Source of the DNA: CADEED01 sp035502995
GTDB taxonomy: Bacteria > Pseudomonadota > Gammaproteobacteria > Steroidobacterales > Steroidobacteraceae
Assembly (NCBI GenBank): GCA_035502995.1
Contig: DATJTW010000062.1
Span: 1-64,000, forward strand
Direction: 5' to 3'
Length of the DNA: 64,000 bases
The notes beneath the pieces were generated by a model, which was given only the letters and a program-made list of their open reading frames with translations, was not told where the DNA came from and made no database searches. The translations under genes and the position numbers were made by a program. Shown here piece by piece: positions 25,284 to 34,521 of the stretch. Position 1 is the first letter of the stretch; each line of letters opens with the position of its first letter.

Positions 25284-27794
25284 ATGAACACGAAAACTTT
25301 CAACGCCGCGGGCCGGTTAGCCGGCTCCGCGGTGCTCGCCATGGCCGTTGCTACGGCGCTGCACGCGCAGGAGCAGGACGCCGGCGCGACGAGTAGTGAG
25401 GACCAGAGCGGGCTCGAGACCATCGTCGTCACCGGCACGGCCATCGCCGGCGGCGTGAAGAAGCTCGAAGCCAGCTACAACATCGTCACCGCCAACGAAG
25501 AGGAGATCCGCCGCGCGAATCCCAAGAGCACGGCCGACCTGCTGAAGATCTCGCCCGGCATGTGGCCCGAGGCCACCGGCGGCCAGACCGGCGCGAACAT
25601 CGAGATCGCGGGGTTTCCCGGTGGCGGCGACGCGCCCTACTTCACGACGCAGTTGATGGGCTCGCCGCTGTACGGCATGCCGACGCTGTCCTTCTTCGAG
25701 ACGACGTCCATCTTCCGGCTCGACGACACGGTGAAATCCGCGGAGATCCTGCAGGGCGGCCCGTCCGTCGTGTTCGCCGGCGGGCAGATGGGCGCCACGG
25801 CCAACTTCCTGCTGAAGACGGGTAGTGAGACGCCGAAGGGCAGCCTCGGGCTCACCTACGGCGACGAGAACCTCATGCGCGTCGACGGCTTCTACGGCTT
25901 CCCGATCGGCGGCGACTGGACCGGCAGCATCGGCGGCTTCTGGCGCAAGTCGGACGGCGTCCGCGATCCGCAGTTCTCCGCCGACGAGGGCGGCCAGCTC
26001 ACCGCGACGCTGAGCCACGAATCCGACGCCGGCAAGCTCACGTTGTACGCGCGGTATCTCGACGACAAGAACCAGTTCATCACGCCGATCCCGATCATCC
26101 AGCGCGGCCGCGACGACTTCAGCGCGTATCCGGGCTTCGATCCGCTGACGTCCACCTACAACGGCAATGCGATCCGCCGCGTGCGGCTCGACGGTTATCC
26201 CGGCGGCGGCACCAACGCCGATCTCTCCGATGGCCGCGGCGCGCAGATGGCGTTCGTCGGCGCGAACTGGGACATGGAGCTCGGCGGCGGCTGGTCGATC
26301 GCGGACCGCTTCCTGTGGAACGCGGGCGACGTCGACACGAACGCGCTGTTCTCGGGTACGAATCCCGCGGCGTTGAATGACGAGCTGTACACGATCGACA
26401 CGACGCTCGGCGGCTTCGGGCTGCCGGCCGGGTCCGCCACGGCCAACTTCGTCGGTGGCGGGGCGGTGGCTGGCGATCAGAGCGTGATCCACCAGGGCTG
26501 GTGGTTCATCCACAAGGAGCTGGAGAACTTCAACAACGACCTGCGGCTGTCGAAGGAACTGTTCGACGGCAACACGCTGACCGTGGGCCTGTACACGGCT
26601 TACTACACGATGGACGACGAATGGGCGCTGGGCAACCAGATGCTCATGACGAACGAGCCGAACGCGCGGCCGATCACGGTGAGTTATCTCAACCCGATGG
26701 ACGGACTGACGCGGCAACTGACCGACGACCAGGGTTTCCTCGACAACGGCGCGTTCAACATCACCGAGAAGGGGCACGCCTTCAACCGCGCGGTCTATCT
26801 ATCGGACTCGTGGCGCATCGACAAGTGGCTGCTGGACGCGTCGGTGCGCTGGGAGAACCAGGACGCGACGAACCGCGTCTGCAATCTCTCCAACCAGGAT
26901 CTCGACGGGAATTCGCTGACGCTGTACGACAACGCGGTGCCGGTGTGCAACGGCACGTTCGCGACGACGGAGTACGACGAGGATTTCACGTCGTGGACGC
27001 TCGGCGCGAACTACAGCTTCACGGACTCCATGTCGGCGTACGGCCGCGTGAACCGCGGCGGGCATTTCGCGGACTTCGACAACGGCATCCGCGGCAACAC
27101 CACGGGCAACACGCCGCCGATCCAGGTGGTGCGCAACTACGAGGTGGGGTTCAAGTTCCAGAACGAGCTGATCTACGCGGACATCAGTGCGTATTTCCGC
27201 GACTTCACGGGGTTGCTGTACACGCCGACGGACAACGCGGGCGTGTCGATACCGGGGCTGCAGCTGCAGTACGGGTCGGAGTCGAAGGGCGTCAACGTGA
27301 TCGGCGCGATCACGCCGGGGGAGCATTTCCGCTTCCAGGTGGTGGCCAACTACCTCGACGGCGAGTACACGGACTACGACGCCTGCGTGCCGTTCTCGAA
27401 CGTGGTGACCGGCGGCGGCTGCGCGATCATCCAGGGCAAGCAGCTGCAGCGGCAGCCGAAGCTGCGCTACATGCTGACGCCGAGCTACAAGTGGTCGATG
27501 GGCGGCAATGCGGACGTGGAGGCGTTCGTCACGTATACGCACGTCGGCGATCACACGCAGGACCAGTCCGGATTGCAGCAGTTGGGGTCGTACCAGACGT
27601 GGGACGTGGGCGTGACGGCGAACGTCGGCGACAACTGGCAGTTCTCGCTGCGCGGCACGAACGTGACCGACGAGCTGGGGCTCACGGAGAGCAACTCGCG
27701 CATCTTCGGTGTCGCGGCGGATACGGGCGGCGTGCTGCTCGCCCGCCCCATCGAAGGCAGCGAGGTCAACTTCCAGGCCAAGTACCTGTTCTGA
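25284..27794 (+). CDS. TonB-dependent outer membrane receptor
   Basis: This 836-residue protein starts at ATG 25284 with GAGGGG upstream; a longer start at 25263 is less likely. A signal peptide ends near Ala-His-Ala. A TonB box follows (L-E-T-I-V-V-T-G-T-A), then a plug domain with I-V-T-A-N-E-E-E-I-R-R-A-N-P-K-S-T-A-D-L and the L-Q-G-G-P-S-V-V-F-A end, and a beta-barrel with alternating strands to a final aromatic residue (K-Y-L-F). It imports an unknown ligand such as an iron complex or oligosaccharide. The plug's fatty G-G-G-D-A-P-Y-F insertion is unlike siderophore receptors. The nearby glycosidase gene hints at a carbohydrate ligand. Confidence 0.9.
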   Translation: MNTKTFNAAGRLAGSAVLAMAVATALHAQEQDAGATSSEDQSGLETIVVTGTAIAGGVKKLEASYNIVTANEEEIRRANPKSTADLLKISPGMWPEATGGQTGANIEIAGFPGGGDAPYFTTQLMGSPLYGMPTLSFFETTSIFRLDDTVKSAEILQGGPSVVFAGGQMGATANFLLKTGSETPKGSLGLTYGDENLMRVDGFYGFPIGGDWTGSIGGFWRKSDGVRDPQFSADEGGQLTATLSHESDAGKLTLYARYLDDKNQFITPIPIIQRGRDDFSAYPGFDPLTSTYNGNAIRRVRLDGYPGGGTNADLSDGRGAQMAFVGANWDMELGGGWSIADRFLWNAGDVDTNALFSGTNPAALNDELYTIDTTLGGFGLPAGSATANFVGGGAVAGDQSVIHQGWWFIHKELENFNNDLRLSKELFDGNTLTVGLYTAYYTMDDEWALGNQMLMTNEPNARPITVSYLNPMDGLTRQLTDDQGFLDNGAFNITEKGHAFNRAVYLSDSWRIDKWLLDASVRWENQDATNRVCNLSNQDLDGNSLTLYDNAVPVCNGTFATTEYDEDFTSWTLGANYSFTDSMSAYGRVNRGGHFADFDNGIRGNTTGNTPPIQVVRNYEVGFKFQNELIYADISAYFRDFTGLLYTPTDNAGVSIPGLQLQYGSESKGVNVIGAITPGEHFRFQVVANYLDGEYTDYDACVPFSNVVTGGGCAIIQGKQLQRQPKLRYMLTPSYKWSMGGNADVEAFVTYTHVGDHTQDQSGLQQLGSYQTWDVGVTANVGDNWQFSLRGTNVTDELGLTESNSRIFGVAADTGGVLLARPIEGSEVNFQAKYLF

Positions 27795-27799
27795 AAAAT

Positions 27800-27866
27800 G
27801 GGGTCAGACCCCATTTGCTGGGAAAAGGGGTCTGACCCTATTTGCTGGGAAACGGGGTCTGACCCC
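27800..27866. repeat. Three tandem copies of a GGGGTC-A/T-GACCCC palindrome
   Basis: Palindromic cores occur at 27800-27812, 27827-27839 and 27854-27866. They are separated by near-identical ATTTGCTGGGAAA spacers, giving a 27-bp period. The array lies between the ends of two convergent genes. The last 11 codons of the glycosidase gene are read from copies 3 and 2, and the stop codon is formed where copy 2 differs (ACCCTA). It is a REP-like mobile repeat or a bidirectional terminator, and 27 bp keeps the reading frame. Confidence 0.85.
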
Positions 27867-29856
27867 ATTTCAGGTACACGGTGCTCCAGAGTTGCGCGGC
27901 GTTGGACTCGTCGACGTCCGCGCCGGGGCGGCCGAAGGGCTCGAGCGTGTAGCGCCCGTTCGCGAACGACCACGACCACAGCTCCGACGTCCGCATCGCC
28001 TGCGACCGGCCGATCGCGGCCCACACCGTCGCGCGCGCCGCTTCCAGTCGCGCGCGTGACGCGTCCGGCAGGTCGCGCCGCGCGAGCTGCCGCTCCAGGC
28101 CCGCGGCCATCAACGCCTGCTGCCAGGACCAAACTACCGTGCCGTGATACGCAAAGCGGCTGAAGTCCTTGCGCACGGCCGCCGGCGCCATCACCGGGTT
28201 CGCCACCAGCATCCCGACGTCCGTCATCAATCCCGCCGGGAACGGCAACACGATCGTCTCCAGGCAACGATCCAGCGCCTCCGGCGACGGCGTCGTGAAC
28301 AGCAGCCGGAATCCTTCGTCCGAATTCACGATCGGTATCGGCGCGCCGCGCACGTCCAGCGACACGGCATGGAATCGCAACGGCCGCGCGTCCATTGCGC
28401 GCAGCGCCGGCGCAGCGTCGACCCCGGCTTCGCCCGCATACGCCGCGACGGCAGCCCGCGCCTGTGCCGCCGCGATCTCCACTTCGAACAGCTGCGGCGC
28501 CCGCGCCGTCCACACTTTCGAATACTCCAGCGCACGCGCCAACGTGCGCCTGCCCGCCTCGTCCAGCCAGCGATCCAGCAACCCCGACTCCGCCAGCCGC
28601 GCCGCCGACTCCAGTGCCGCCGGCACCAGCGCCGCGTTCACGTCGTACGCGAACCGCCCGCCGCCGAGCCCCTGCTCGCTGTCGCGCCATTCCCCCGTAC
28701 TGCGCCCCGCCTTGATCCCCACCAGGTTCGTCGCGCGCGGCTCCGCCGCGAACGGCGCCGCGCGTTGCACCAGCCACACCAGGTTGCGCCCCAGCGCCGC
28801 GCCGTGCGTCTCCGAACTACCCGCGCCACGCAACGACAGGAACTGCGCGGCCAGTGCCCGGCCGCTGGCGTCGTCCAGCAACCAGCGCGCCGCCAGCGGC
28901 GCCAGCATGAAATCGTCGTCGACCATGCCGTAGTCGTAGAGGGGCGTCGCCACGCGCCCGCGCCCTTCCCGCGCGTTGCGCAACACCGCGAACTCCCCGA
29001 TGTCCTCCTCGTGCGCCACCTCGCCGTTCGGCGCGAGCCGGTCGAGCACCGACGCCAGCGCGCTCTCCATCGCGCCCGGCTCCAGCACCGGCGCGAGCAG
29101 CATCGCGGACATCATCGTGTCGCGGCCGAAGTACGTGTCGAAGCGCCAGGAGCCGGCGAGGAATTTCTCCTGGTAGCTCAGGAACTCCAGCGCCTGCCTT
29201 GCGCGCGCATCGTCGCGCGCGGCCCGGGTCACCGGCGCGATCAGCGGCGTCAGCGGCGTCTCCCCGGTCAGTGCGCGGATGCGCAGCCGCAGCGGCCCGT
29301 TCGGCCCGGCGGCGAAGCGATCGGGACCCACGTGCGCGCCGAACCGGGCGTCGACGCGCAGTAGATAGCCCGCCGCGCCATCGAGCCGGTCGCGTTGCCA
29401 GGTCACGCGTTTACCCGCGCCCTGCGCTGGCGTCAGCACCTCGTCCGGCGCCTTCGCCTGCAGCTCGTAGTCGCGCAACACGCGGATCGACGACAACACC
29501 GCGCCGCGCGGCTTCAGCAACGCCGCATCCGTCGTCACTTCGAACTCGATGCCGTGCAGCCGCCGGCCCTTCGCGTCCAGCGTGTTCACCGGCCGCGGCG
29601 GCGTCACAAGCGTCCACGTCACCGGCGCCGTGGTCTTCTCGAACCACAACCCCACGCCGCTGTTGCCGGCCGGAAACGCCACCAGCACGCGCGGCATCAT
29701 GCCGGCGCGCAGCAGCAGGTGCGCCGCGACCGGCCCGTCCCGCAGGAAGTAGTTGGAGTTCTGCCCTTCGTCGATGTGGAACGTCAGATCGCGTGTGGCG
29801 GCGCTCGCGATCGGAGCGACGGCCACGAACATCCACACGAGCAGCAGGCGTTTCAT
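27838..29856 (-). CDS. Secreted six-hairpin glycosidase, debranching-enzyme-like
   Basis: This 672-residue protein has a signal peptide ending in Ala-Ser-Ala-Ala. A beta-rich N-domain comes first (about 20-200). From about 215 to 655 an (alpha/alpha)6 barrel is suggested by repeated helices and by W-R-F-D-T-Y-F-G-R-D-T near 240, the hallmark of glycogen-debranching/GH63/GH15-like enzymes. Acidic candidates for catalysis are in E-V-A-H-E-E-D-I-G-E-F near 288 and the D-D-D-F region after it. The last residues (K-W-G-Q-T-P-F-P-S-K) come from the tandem repeat and are not part of the domain. The substrate is unknown; the neighbouring receptor suggests an imported or surface glycan. Confidence 0.78.
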   Translation of the reverse strand: MKRLLLVWMFVAVAPIASAATRDLTFHIDEGQNSNYFLRDGPVAAHLLLRAGMMPRVLVAFPAGNSGVGLWFEKTTAPVTWTLVTPPRPVNTLDAKGRRLHGIEFEVTTDAALLKPRGAVLSSIRVLRDYELQAKAPDEVLTPAQGAGKRVTWQRDRLDGAAGYLLRVDARFGAHVGPDRFAAGPNGPLRLRIRALTGETPLTPLIAPVTRAARDDARARQALEFLSYQEKFLAGSWRFDTYFGRDTMMSAMLLAPVLEPGAMESALASVLDRLAPNGEVAHEEDIGEFAVLRNAREGRGRVATPLYDYGMVDDDFMLAPLAARWLLDDASGRALAAQFLSLRGAGSSETHGAALGRNLVWLVQRAAPFAAEPRATNLVGIKAGRSTGEWRDSEQGLGGGRFAYDVNAALVPAALESAARLAESGLLDRWLDEAGRRTLARALEYSKVWTARAPQLFEVEIAAAQARAAVAAYAGEAGVDAAPALRAMDARPLRFHAVSLDVRGAPIPIVNSDEGFRLLFTTPSPEALDRCLETIVLPFPAGLMTDVGMLVANPVMAPAAVRKDFSRFAYHGTVVWSWQQALMAAGLERQLARRDLPDASRARLEAARATVWAAIGRSQAMRTSELWSWSFANGRYTLEPFGRPGADVDESNAAQLWSTVYLKWGQTPFPSK

Positions 29857-29874
29857 GACGCCTCATACGACGAA

Positions 29875-29904
29875 CGCCCCGCGCCGGACTATCGGCGCGA
29901 GGCG
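29875..29904 (-). terminator. GC-rich hairpin between the PEP-CTERM and glycosidase genes
   Basis: The stem CGCC-x-CGCGCCG with CGGCGCG-x-GGCG, broken by one mismatch, has a 6-base loop. It lies 42 bp beyond the PEP-CTERM stop on that strand. The T-rich side is better on the plus strand (TCGTTT) than on the minus strand, so its direction is uncertain. Confidence 0.4.
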
Positions 29905-29946
29905 TCGTTTGCTGTCAGAGCGCGATCGGGCCGCGCCGGCGCCGGT

Positions 29947-30627
29947 TCAGGCGGCGTCTTTCTTCTTCCGGCGGCGCGTGAAGGCCGCCGCGCCGACCAC
30001 CAGGCCCACCAGCGACATCGTCGCCGGCTCCGGCACCGACACCGTCAGCACGCGCGCGTCGACGGCGCGGAAGCTGTCCGGGATCTCGTTGCCGTGTTCG
30101 TCGTAGGCCGCGTACCCGACCGTCGCCGAGAACGACGGCGCGGCGAGCATCGCCTCGATGGGCAGCGGATTCTCCAGCGAGAAGTCCGGGCCCAGCAGCG
30201 TCGAATCCGACAGCGTCGCGAAACGCAGGAACCAGCGCACGTTGGCCGGATCGTCCGGGCGGCTCGCGAGCATCATCGTCAGCGAGAACTGGTCCTTGTA
30301 GTCGTTCACGACGTACAGGTCGCCGGTGCGGTCCTTGTTCCACATCGTGCCCAGGTCGTCGCCTTCGTTGTTGAAGAACGAGATCTGGCCGTACTTCACC
30401 GCGTTGGCCCACGAGGTCGTGTTGCCGTTCAGGACGCCCGGACCCGCCGCGTCGTCATATGTGAAACTCGCGACGAACTGCGTGTCGTACGGGATCACGG
30501 GGGATTCGCCGGCCGGATAGCCGATCTGGCCGTGCAGGAAGCCGGTGTATTCGTAGGTGGTCTGCGTCGCGAAGGCGCCGGTGGAGGCGAGCGAGAGCAG
30601 CAAAGCGGCGGTGAGTCTGGAGCGCAT
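29947..30627 (-). CDS. PEP-CTERM sorted exported protein
   Basis: This 226-residue protein reads from ATG 30627, with AAAGGA 9 bases before it; the frame is open further to 30741 but the signal peptide begins here. The signal ends near A-F-A-T. The mature part has no family I recognise and is rich in Tyr/Phe/Asp. The C-terminus is a classic PEP-CTERM tail: V-P-E-P-A-T-M, a hydrophobic helix, then R-R-R-K-K-K. Such tails are cut and anchored by exosortase, and the proteins usually go to the surface or the exopolysaccharide matrix. No exosortase is in this window. Confidence 0.88.
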   Translation of the reverse strand: MRSRLTAALLLSLASTGAFATQTTYEYTGFLHGQIGYPAGESPVIPYDTQFVASFTYDDAAGPGVLNGNTTSWANAVKYGQISFFNNEGDDLGTMWNKDRTGDLYVVNDYKDQFSLTMMLASRPDDPANVRWFLRFATLSDSTLLGPDFSLENPLPIEAMLAAPSFSATVGYAAYDEHGNEIPDSFRAVDARVLTVSVPEPATMSLVGLVVGAAAFTRRRKKKDAA

Positions 30628-30775
30628 CGTTGGTTTTCCTTTGTTCTGGTACGTCCCTGTGCGCGGAGATTCTAGGGATGCGCGCTTTTTCCGGGGGCCG
30701 CGCCGGGCGCCCGCCTGCGTCGACCGTGAGCCGACGCACACTTTTCTTCAGTTAGGTATATGTCGCGTCTGGCGC

Positions 30776-31204
30776 CTATTGCAGCGTCGGCGCGCGCACG
30801 GACACGACGAGCCGGTCGCGGATCGTGACGCTGCCGCCGAGAAAGCCGGACGAGCCGATCTCGAGCGCGTACAACAACACGCGCGCGCCGCCCTCCTCGC
30901 GCATCGACGTCGGCGGGCCTAACGACTCGACTACCTCGAGCTCGCTCATGCCCGGCTTCAGCTTCTGCCATCGCGCCGCGTTCACCCAGCGGTCCGGATC
31001 CGCGAGCGACGCGGCTTTCGCCGGCGCGGCCGGGGCGACGCCGCGCGGGCGTTCCGGCCGCGTGCGCAGCTCGTCGACCTGGCGCGACAGCGACTGCACC
31101 TGGCGCTGCAGGTTGCGCACTTCCTGTTCGAGGAACGACACGCGCCCGTCGTCGGCGGCCAACGCGCCGGCCGGAATCAGCAGCAACAGCAGCCACTTGT
31201 TCAT
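30776..31204 (-). CDS. BamE/SmpA-like domain protein with coiled coil
   Basis: This 142-residue protein has a signal peptide (to about A-L-A-A) and a coiled coil (about 22-48, V-x-x-L-E-Q-E-V-R-N-L-Q-R-Q-V-Q-S-L). An Ala/Pro linker follows, then a SmpA/OmlA-type domain with W-x-x-L-K-P-G-M-S-E-L-E-V-V-E-x-L-G-P-P. It is periplasmic. The coiled coil plus small beta domain is a combination seen in envelope proteins, but the partner is unknown. The ATG overlaps the DUF305 stop as ATGA. Confidence 0.75.
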   Translation of the reverse strand: MNKWLLLLLIPAGALAADDGRVSFLEQEVRNLQRQVQSLSRQVDELRTRPERPRGVAPAAPAKAASLADPDRWVNAARWQKLKPGMSELEVVESLGPPTSMREEGGARVLLYALEIGSSGFLGGSVTIRDRLVVSVRAPTLQ

Positions 31205-31725
31205 CGCCACCGGTCCTCCGGGATGGCCGCCGGCCGGAGAGTCGCCGCCGAGTCGGGCACCGGATGTCGTTGCAGATCGTCGATCAGTGTCTGCATGCGC
31301 GTGATCTCGCGTTCCTGCGTGGCGATGATGCCGTCGGCGAGCTCGCGCACGCGCGGGTCGTGGATGCGCGCGCGGCGGCTGGTCAGCACCGCGATCGAGT
31401 GATGCGGCACCATGGCTTCGAGGTAGCCCACGTCGCGCACCGTCTGCTGACTGCGCACCAGCCACAACGACAGCGCGAACGTCACGGCGCTCGCGACGAC
31501 GACCAGGCCGTTGCGGAAACGGTTCGTGTACATCGGGCGCATGAAGATCAGCATCACCACCGCCATCGCCGAGCCCATCATCAGCGACATCCACAGGCGC
31601 GTCTGGCTGAACATCACGTCGCTGGCCGACCACGAGTTGAGGTACGTCAGCGAATACATCACCGCCGTCGACGCGACGACCGCGGCAAACAAGGTTCGAT
31701 AGGAGCCGGTGTCGTGCATTTTCAT
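31201..31725 (-). CDS. DUF305 membrane protein
   Basis: This 174-residue protein starts at ATG 31725 with three or four membrane helices (about 12-90). The DUF305 mark follows (M-V-P-H-H-S-I-A-V-L-T-S near 112, then A-x-x-I-I-A-T-Q-E-R-E-I-T-x-M). The His pair suggests metal binding, as in other DUF305 proteins, some of which are near copper or heavy-metal genes. The C-terminal domain faces the periplasm if the helices run as predicted. A BamE-like gene follows with a 4-base overlap. Confidence 0.82.
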   Translation of the reverse strand: MKMHDTGSYRTLFAAVVASTAVMYSLTYLNSWSASDVMFSQTRLWMSLMMGSAMAVVMLIFMRPMYTNRFRNGLVVVASAVTFALSLWLVRSQQTVRDVGYLEAMVPHHSIAVLTSRRARIHDPRVRELADGIIATQEREITRMQTLIDDLQRHPVPDSAATLRPAAIPEDRWR

Positions 31726-31823
31726 GACCGCACTGTAACCCTGCCGGCCGGCGATTTCCGTCGACGCCCGGCGCGGGCCGCACCCAGTCGCTTCCCACAC
31801 CGGTCGCGGTTAGAGTCGACGGC

Positions 31824-32828
31824 ATGGAACGACGCACGTTGCTGAAGGCCGGCGCCGGCGGGCTGCTGGCCGCGGGATCGATGAACGCCGTGGACGCGAA
31901 GACGACGGAGAGGACTCCCAAGGGCACGCCGGGCAGCCGCCGCGACGACCTCTACGCGCTGCTCGGCCGCCTGCCGCCGCGCGACCGCACCGTCGGCGCG
32001 AAACTCGTCTCGAGCGAAGACCGCGGTGCCTACGTGCTCGAGAAGCTGGTGCTCGACCTGAACGGCGAGGAAGCCGCGCCCGCGTATTTCGCGAAGCCGA
32101 AGGGCGCCAGCGGCAAACTGCCGACCGTGCTGTTCAACCACTCGCACGGCGGCGGCTACACGATCGGCAAGACCGAGTTCATCGAAGGCCGCGAGTATCT
32201 CGGCAAGCCGTCATACGCGGAGTTCCTGACTTCGCTGCGCTACAACGCGCTGTGTTTCGACGCGTGGATCTTCGGCGAACGCGCCGGGCGCGCCGAGCTC
32301 GACTGGTGCAAGGACATGTTGTGGCACGGCCGCGTGCCCTGGGGAATGATGGTCTACGACGCGCTGAAGGCCGTGGACTATCTGCACACGCGGCCCGACG
32401 TCGACACGGCGCGACTCGGCACCGTCGGCATGTCGATGGGCAGCTCCACCGCGCAGTGGGTCGGCGCGCTGGATCCACGCCTGAAAGTGGTCGTCGACAT
32501 CTGCTGCCTGACGGACTGGCACACGCTGGTCGAGGTCGGCGGCCTCAAGGGTCACGGCATCTACTACTACGTGCCCGACCTGCTGAACCATTTCACGACG
32601 TCGCAGATGAACGCGCTGATCGCGCCACGCGCGCACCTCTCGCTCGACGGCAACAAGGACGCGCTGACCCCGGTCGCCGGGCTCGACAAGGTAGATAGGG
32701 AGCTGCAGGCGGCCTATGCCGCCGCCGGGCATCCCGAGAACTGGAAGCTGGTGCGGTCGGAGGAAGCGCACCTCGAGACGCCGGGATTCCGCGAGGAGAT
32801 CCGACAGTGGTTCTTATCGAAGCTGTAA
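31824..32828 (+). CDS. Tat-exported alpha/beta hydrolase, esterase-like
   Basis: This 334-residue protein begins M-E-R-R-T-L-L-K-A-G, a Tat-like signal with twin Arg. The alpha/beta hydrolase fold shows the nucleophile Ser204 in G-M-S-M-G, an Asp in S-L-D-G-N-K-D-A-L-T-P near 275, and a His in E-E-A-H-L-E-T-P near 315. The H-S-H-G-G-G near 106 fits the oxyanion loop. Relatives include dienelactone hydrolases and acetyl-xylan esterases. The substrate is not known. It diverges from the DUF305 gene across about 98 bp. Confidence 0.8.
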   Translation: MERRTLLKAGAGGLLAAGSMNAVDAKTTERTPKGTPGSRRDDLYALLGRLPPRDRTVGAKLVSSEDRGAYVLEKLVLDLNGEEAAPAYFAKPKGASGKLPTVLFNHSHGGGYTIGKTEFIEGREYLGKPSYAEFLTSLRYNALCFDAWIFGERAGRAELDWCKDMLWHGRVPWGMMVYDALKAVDYLHTRPDVDTARLGTVGMSMGSSTAQWVGALDPRLKVVVDICCLTDWHTLVEVGGLKGHGIYYYVPDLLNHFTTSQMNALIAPRAHLSLDGNKDALTPVAGLDKVDRELQAAYAAAGHPENWKLVRSEEAHLETPGFREEIRQWFLSKL

Positions 32829-32908
32829 AGCCGCAGCGTTAGACTGCGACGGGACCGGCCCGTAAACCGGTGTCGATGCTGGCCCCTGCCGGGAAGAACA
32901 ACAAGAAC

Positions 32909-34468
32909 ATGGCACATTGGTCTCATCGCCCGGCGATCCTGCTGGGCACCGTCGTCCGAAACACCTCGCGCGCAGGACTGGGGGTCGTGGTGCTCGGCGC
33001 GCTGGGCACGTGGCTTTTCGGCGGTGAGTCTGGCGCTCCCGCCGACGCTCCGGCCGCCGACGCTGCCCCTGCCGCACCCGCGGCCGAAGCGGCGCCGGAA
33101 ACCCCGCCTGCCGCGATCGTGCCGCCACCGCCGACGCTGGCCGAACAGACCGACATGGCCGATGCACGACGCGATGCCGGCGCCGCCGCGGAAGCTGCCG
33201 CGCTTTACCAGGCCGCGGCGGACCAGGGATATGCACGCGCGCAGAACGAACTCGGCAAGCTGTATCTCGGCGTGCCAGGGATCGAGCGCGACGACGACCG
33301 TGCCGTGAAGTTGTTCCGCCTTGCCGCCGACCAGAACTTCGCCAACGGTCAGTTCAATCTTGGCTCGATGTACGCACAGGGCCGCGGCGTCCCGCAGGAC
33401 TACAAAGAAGCTGCCCGGCTCTACCGTCTCGCCGTGTCACAGAATCTGCCGCAAGCCGAGTTCAACCTCGGCGAACTCTACGTCAGCGGCCAGGGCGTAT
33501 CGCAGGACCCCGTCGAGGGCGCCCGATTGATCAAACTCGCGGCCGCCCAGAATCTCGCTGCCGCGCAGTCGCGACTGGGGCGCATGTACGCGAATGAGGA
33601 AGGGGTTGCGCGCGACGACGACGAAGCGGTCCGACTATTCAAACTGGCGGCTGCGCAAGGCGACGCCGTGGGCCAGAGCTCTCTGGGCTTCATGTACACG
33701 CTCGGACGCGGCTTGCCCCAGGACGATGCAAAGGCCGCGGAGCTGTTCAAACTCGCGGTGGCGCAAGGTCTGTCCAGCGCCCAGCAGCGCCTTGGCGACC
33801 TGTATCGCCAGGGACGCGGGGTGCCGCAGAACAACTCGGAGGCCCTGCGCCTCCTCAACCTCGCCGCCGATCAGAACAATGCGGTGGCGCTGTTCCAGAT
33901 CGGCGAGATGTACGACAAGGGAACCGGCGTGCTGCAAAACGGGGCCGCTGCGGCCGAGTGGTACGGCCGGTCGAGCGACCTGGGGTTCGTGTCCGCGCGC
34001 ACCGCGCTCGCGCGAAAGTATGTGACCGGCAACGGCGTGGCCGTGAACTACCAGGAAGCGATCCGCCTCTACTCGCTCGCCGCCGAGCAAGGCGACACCC
34101 AGGCCCAGGTGTCGCTCGGCGCGATGTATTACAACGGGATCGGGACCGAGAAGAACGAAGTCGCCGCCGAACGTTTGTTCCGCAGCGCCGCCGGGGAAGG
34201 TAATCTCGACGGCACGCGGAATCTCGCGATCGTGCTGAGTCGCGCGCCGGATACCGAGCGGAACGAAGCCGAAATCACCGAGCTGTTCCGTACGGCGGCC
34301 GCCGGTGGAGATGCGTTGGCGCAATTCCAGCTGGGCCGGCGCTACGAGACGGGCGCAGGCGTGGAACGCGACATGCAATCCGCGATCGACTGGTATGACA
34401 GGTCCGCGCGGCAGTCGAATCTCGACGCACAGCAGGCACTCGACCGCCTGAGGAAAGCCGCCCGGTAG
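32909..34468 (+). CDS. Membrane-anchored Sel1-repeat protein
   Basis: This protein has 519 residues from ATG 32909. Earlier GTG and ATG starts at 32870 and 32876 add about 12 residues but have no better ribosome site. One membrane helix lies at about 21-40 (G-L-G-V-V-V-L-G-A-L-G-T-W-L-F-G). An Ala/Pro-rich linker follows, then 11 to 12 Sel1 repeats of about 36 residues (A-x-x-L-x-x-x-A-A-x-Q-G-x-x-x-A-Q-x-x-L-G-x-x-Y). Sel1 arrays bind partner proteins. It opens the direction of transcription leading into the vWA, PP2C and VirD4-like genes, 53 bp before a small gene, and may be a scaffold for them. Confidence 0.85.
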   Translation: MAHWSHRPAILLGTVVRNTSRAGLGVVVLGALGTWLFGGESGAPADAPAADAAPAAPAAEAAPETPPAAIVPPPPTLAEQTDMADARRDAGAAAEAAALYQAAADQGYARAQNELGKLYLGVPGIERDDDRAVKLFRLAADQNFANGQFNLGSMYAQGRGVPQDYKEAARLYRLAVSQNLPQAEFNLGELYVSGQGVSQDPVEGARLIKLAAAQNLAAAQSRLGRMYANEEGVARDDDEAVRLFKLAAAQGDAVGQSSLGFMYTLGRGLPQDDAKAAELFKLAVAQGLSSAQQRLGDLYRQGRGVPQNNSEALRLLNLAADQNNAVALFQIGEMYDKGTGVLQNGAAAAEWYGRSSDLGFVSARTALARKYVTGNGVAVNYQEAIRLYSLAAEQGDTQAQVSLGAMYYNGIGTEKNEVAAERLFRSAAGEGNLDGTRNLAIVLSRAPDTERNEAEITELFRTAAAGGDALAQFQLGRRYETGAGVERDMQSAIDWYDRSARQSNLDAQQALDRLRKAAR

Positions 34469-34521
34469 TCAGAGCGCAGTGGTAGGTTAGTCCGCAAGAA
34501 ATCCAGAATCAGAGGTACCCC

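Noticed and set aside
27800..27866. CRISPR-like tandem repeat
   Set aside because: Only three copies, 27-bp period, and the spacers are nearly identical to each other, unlike CRISPR spacers.
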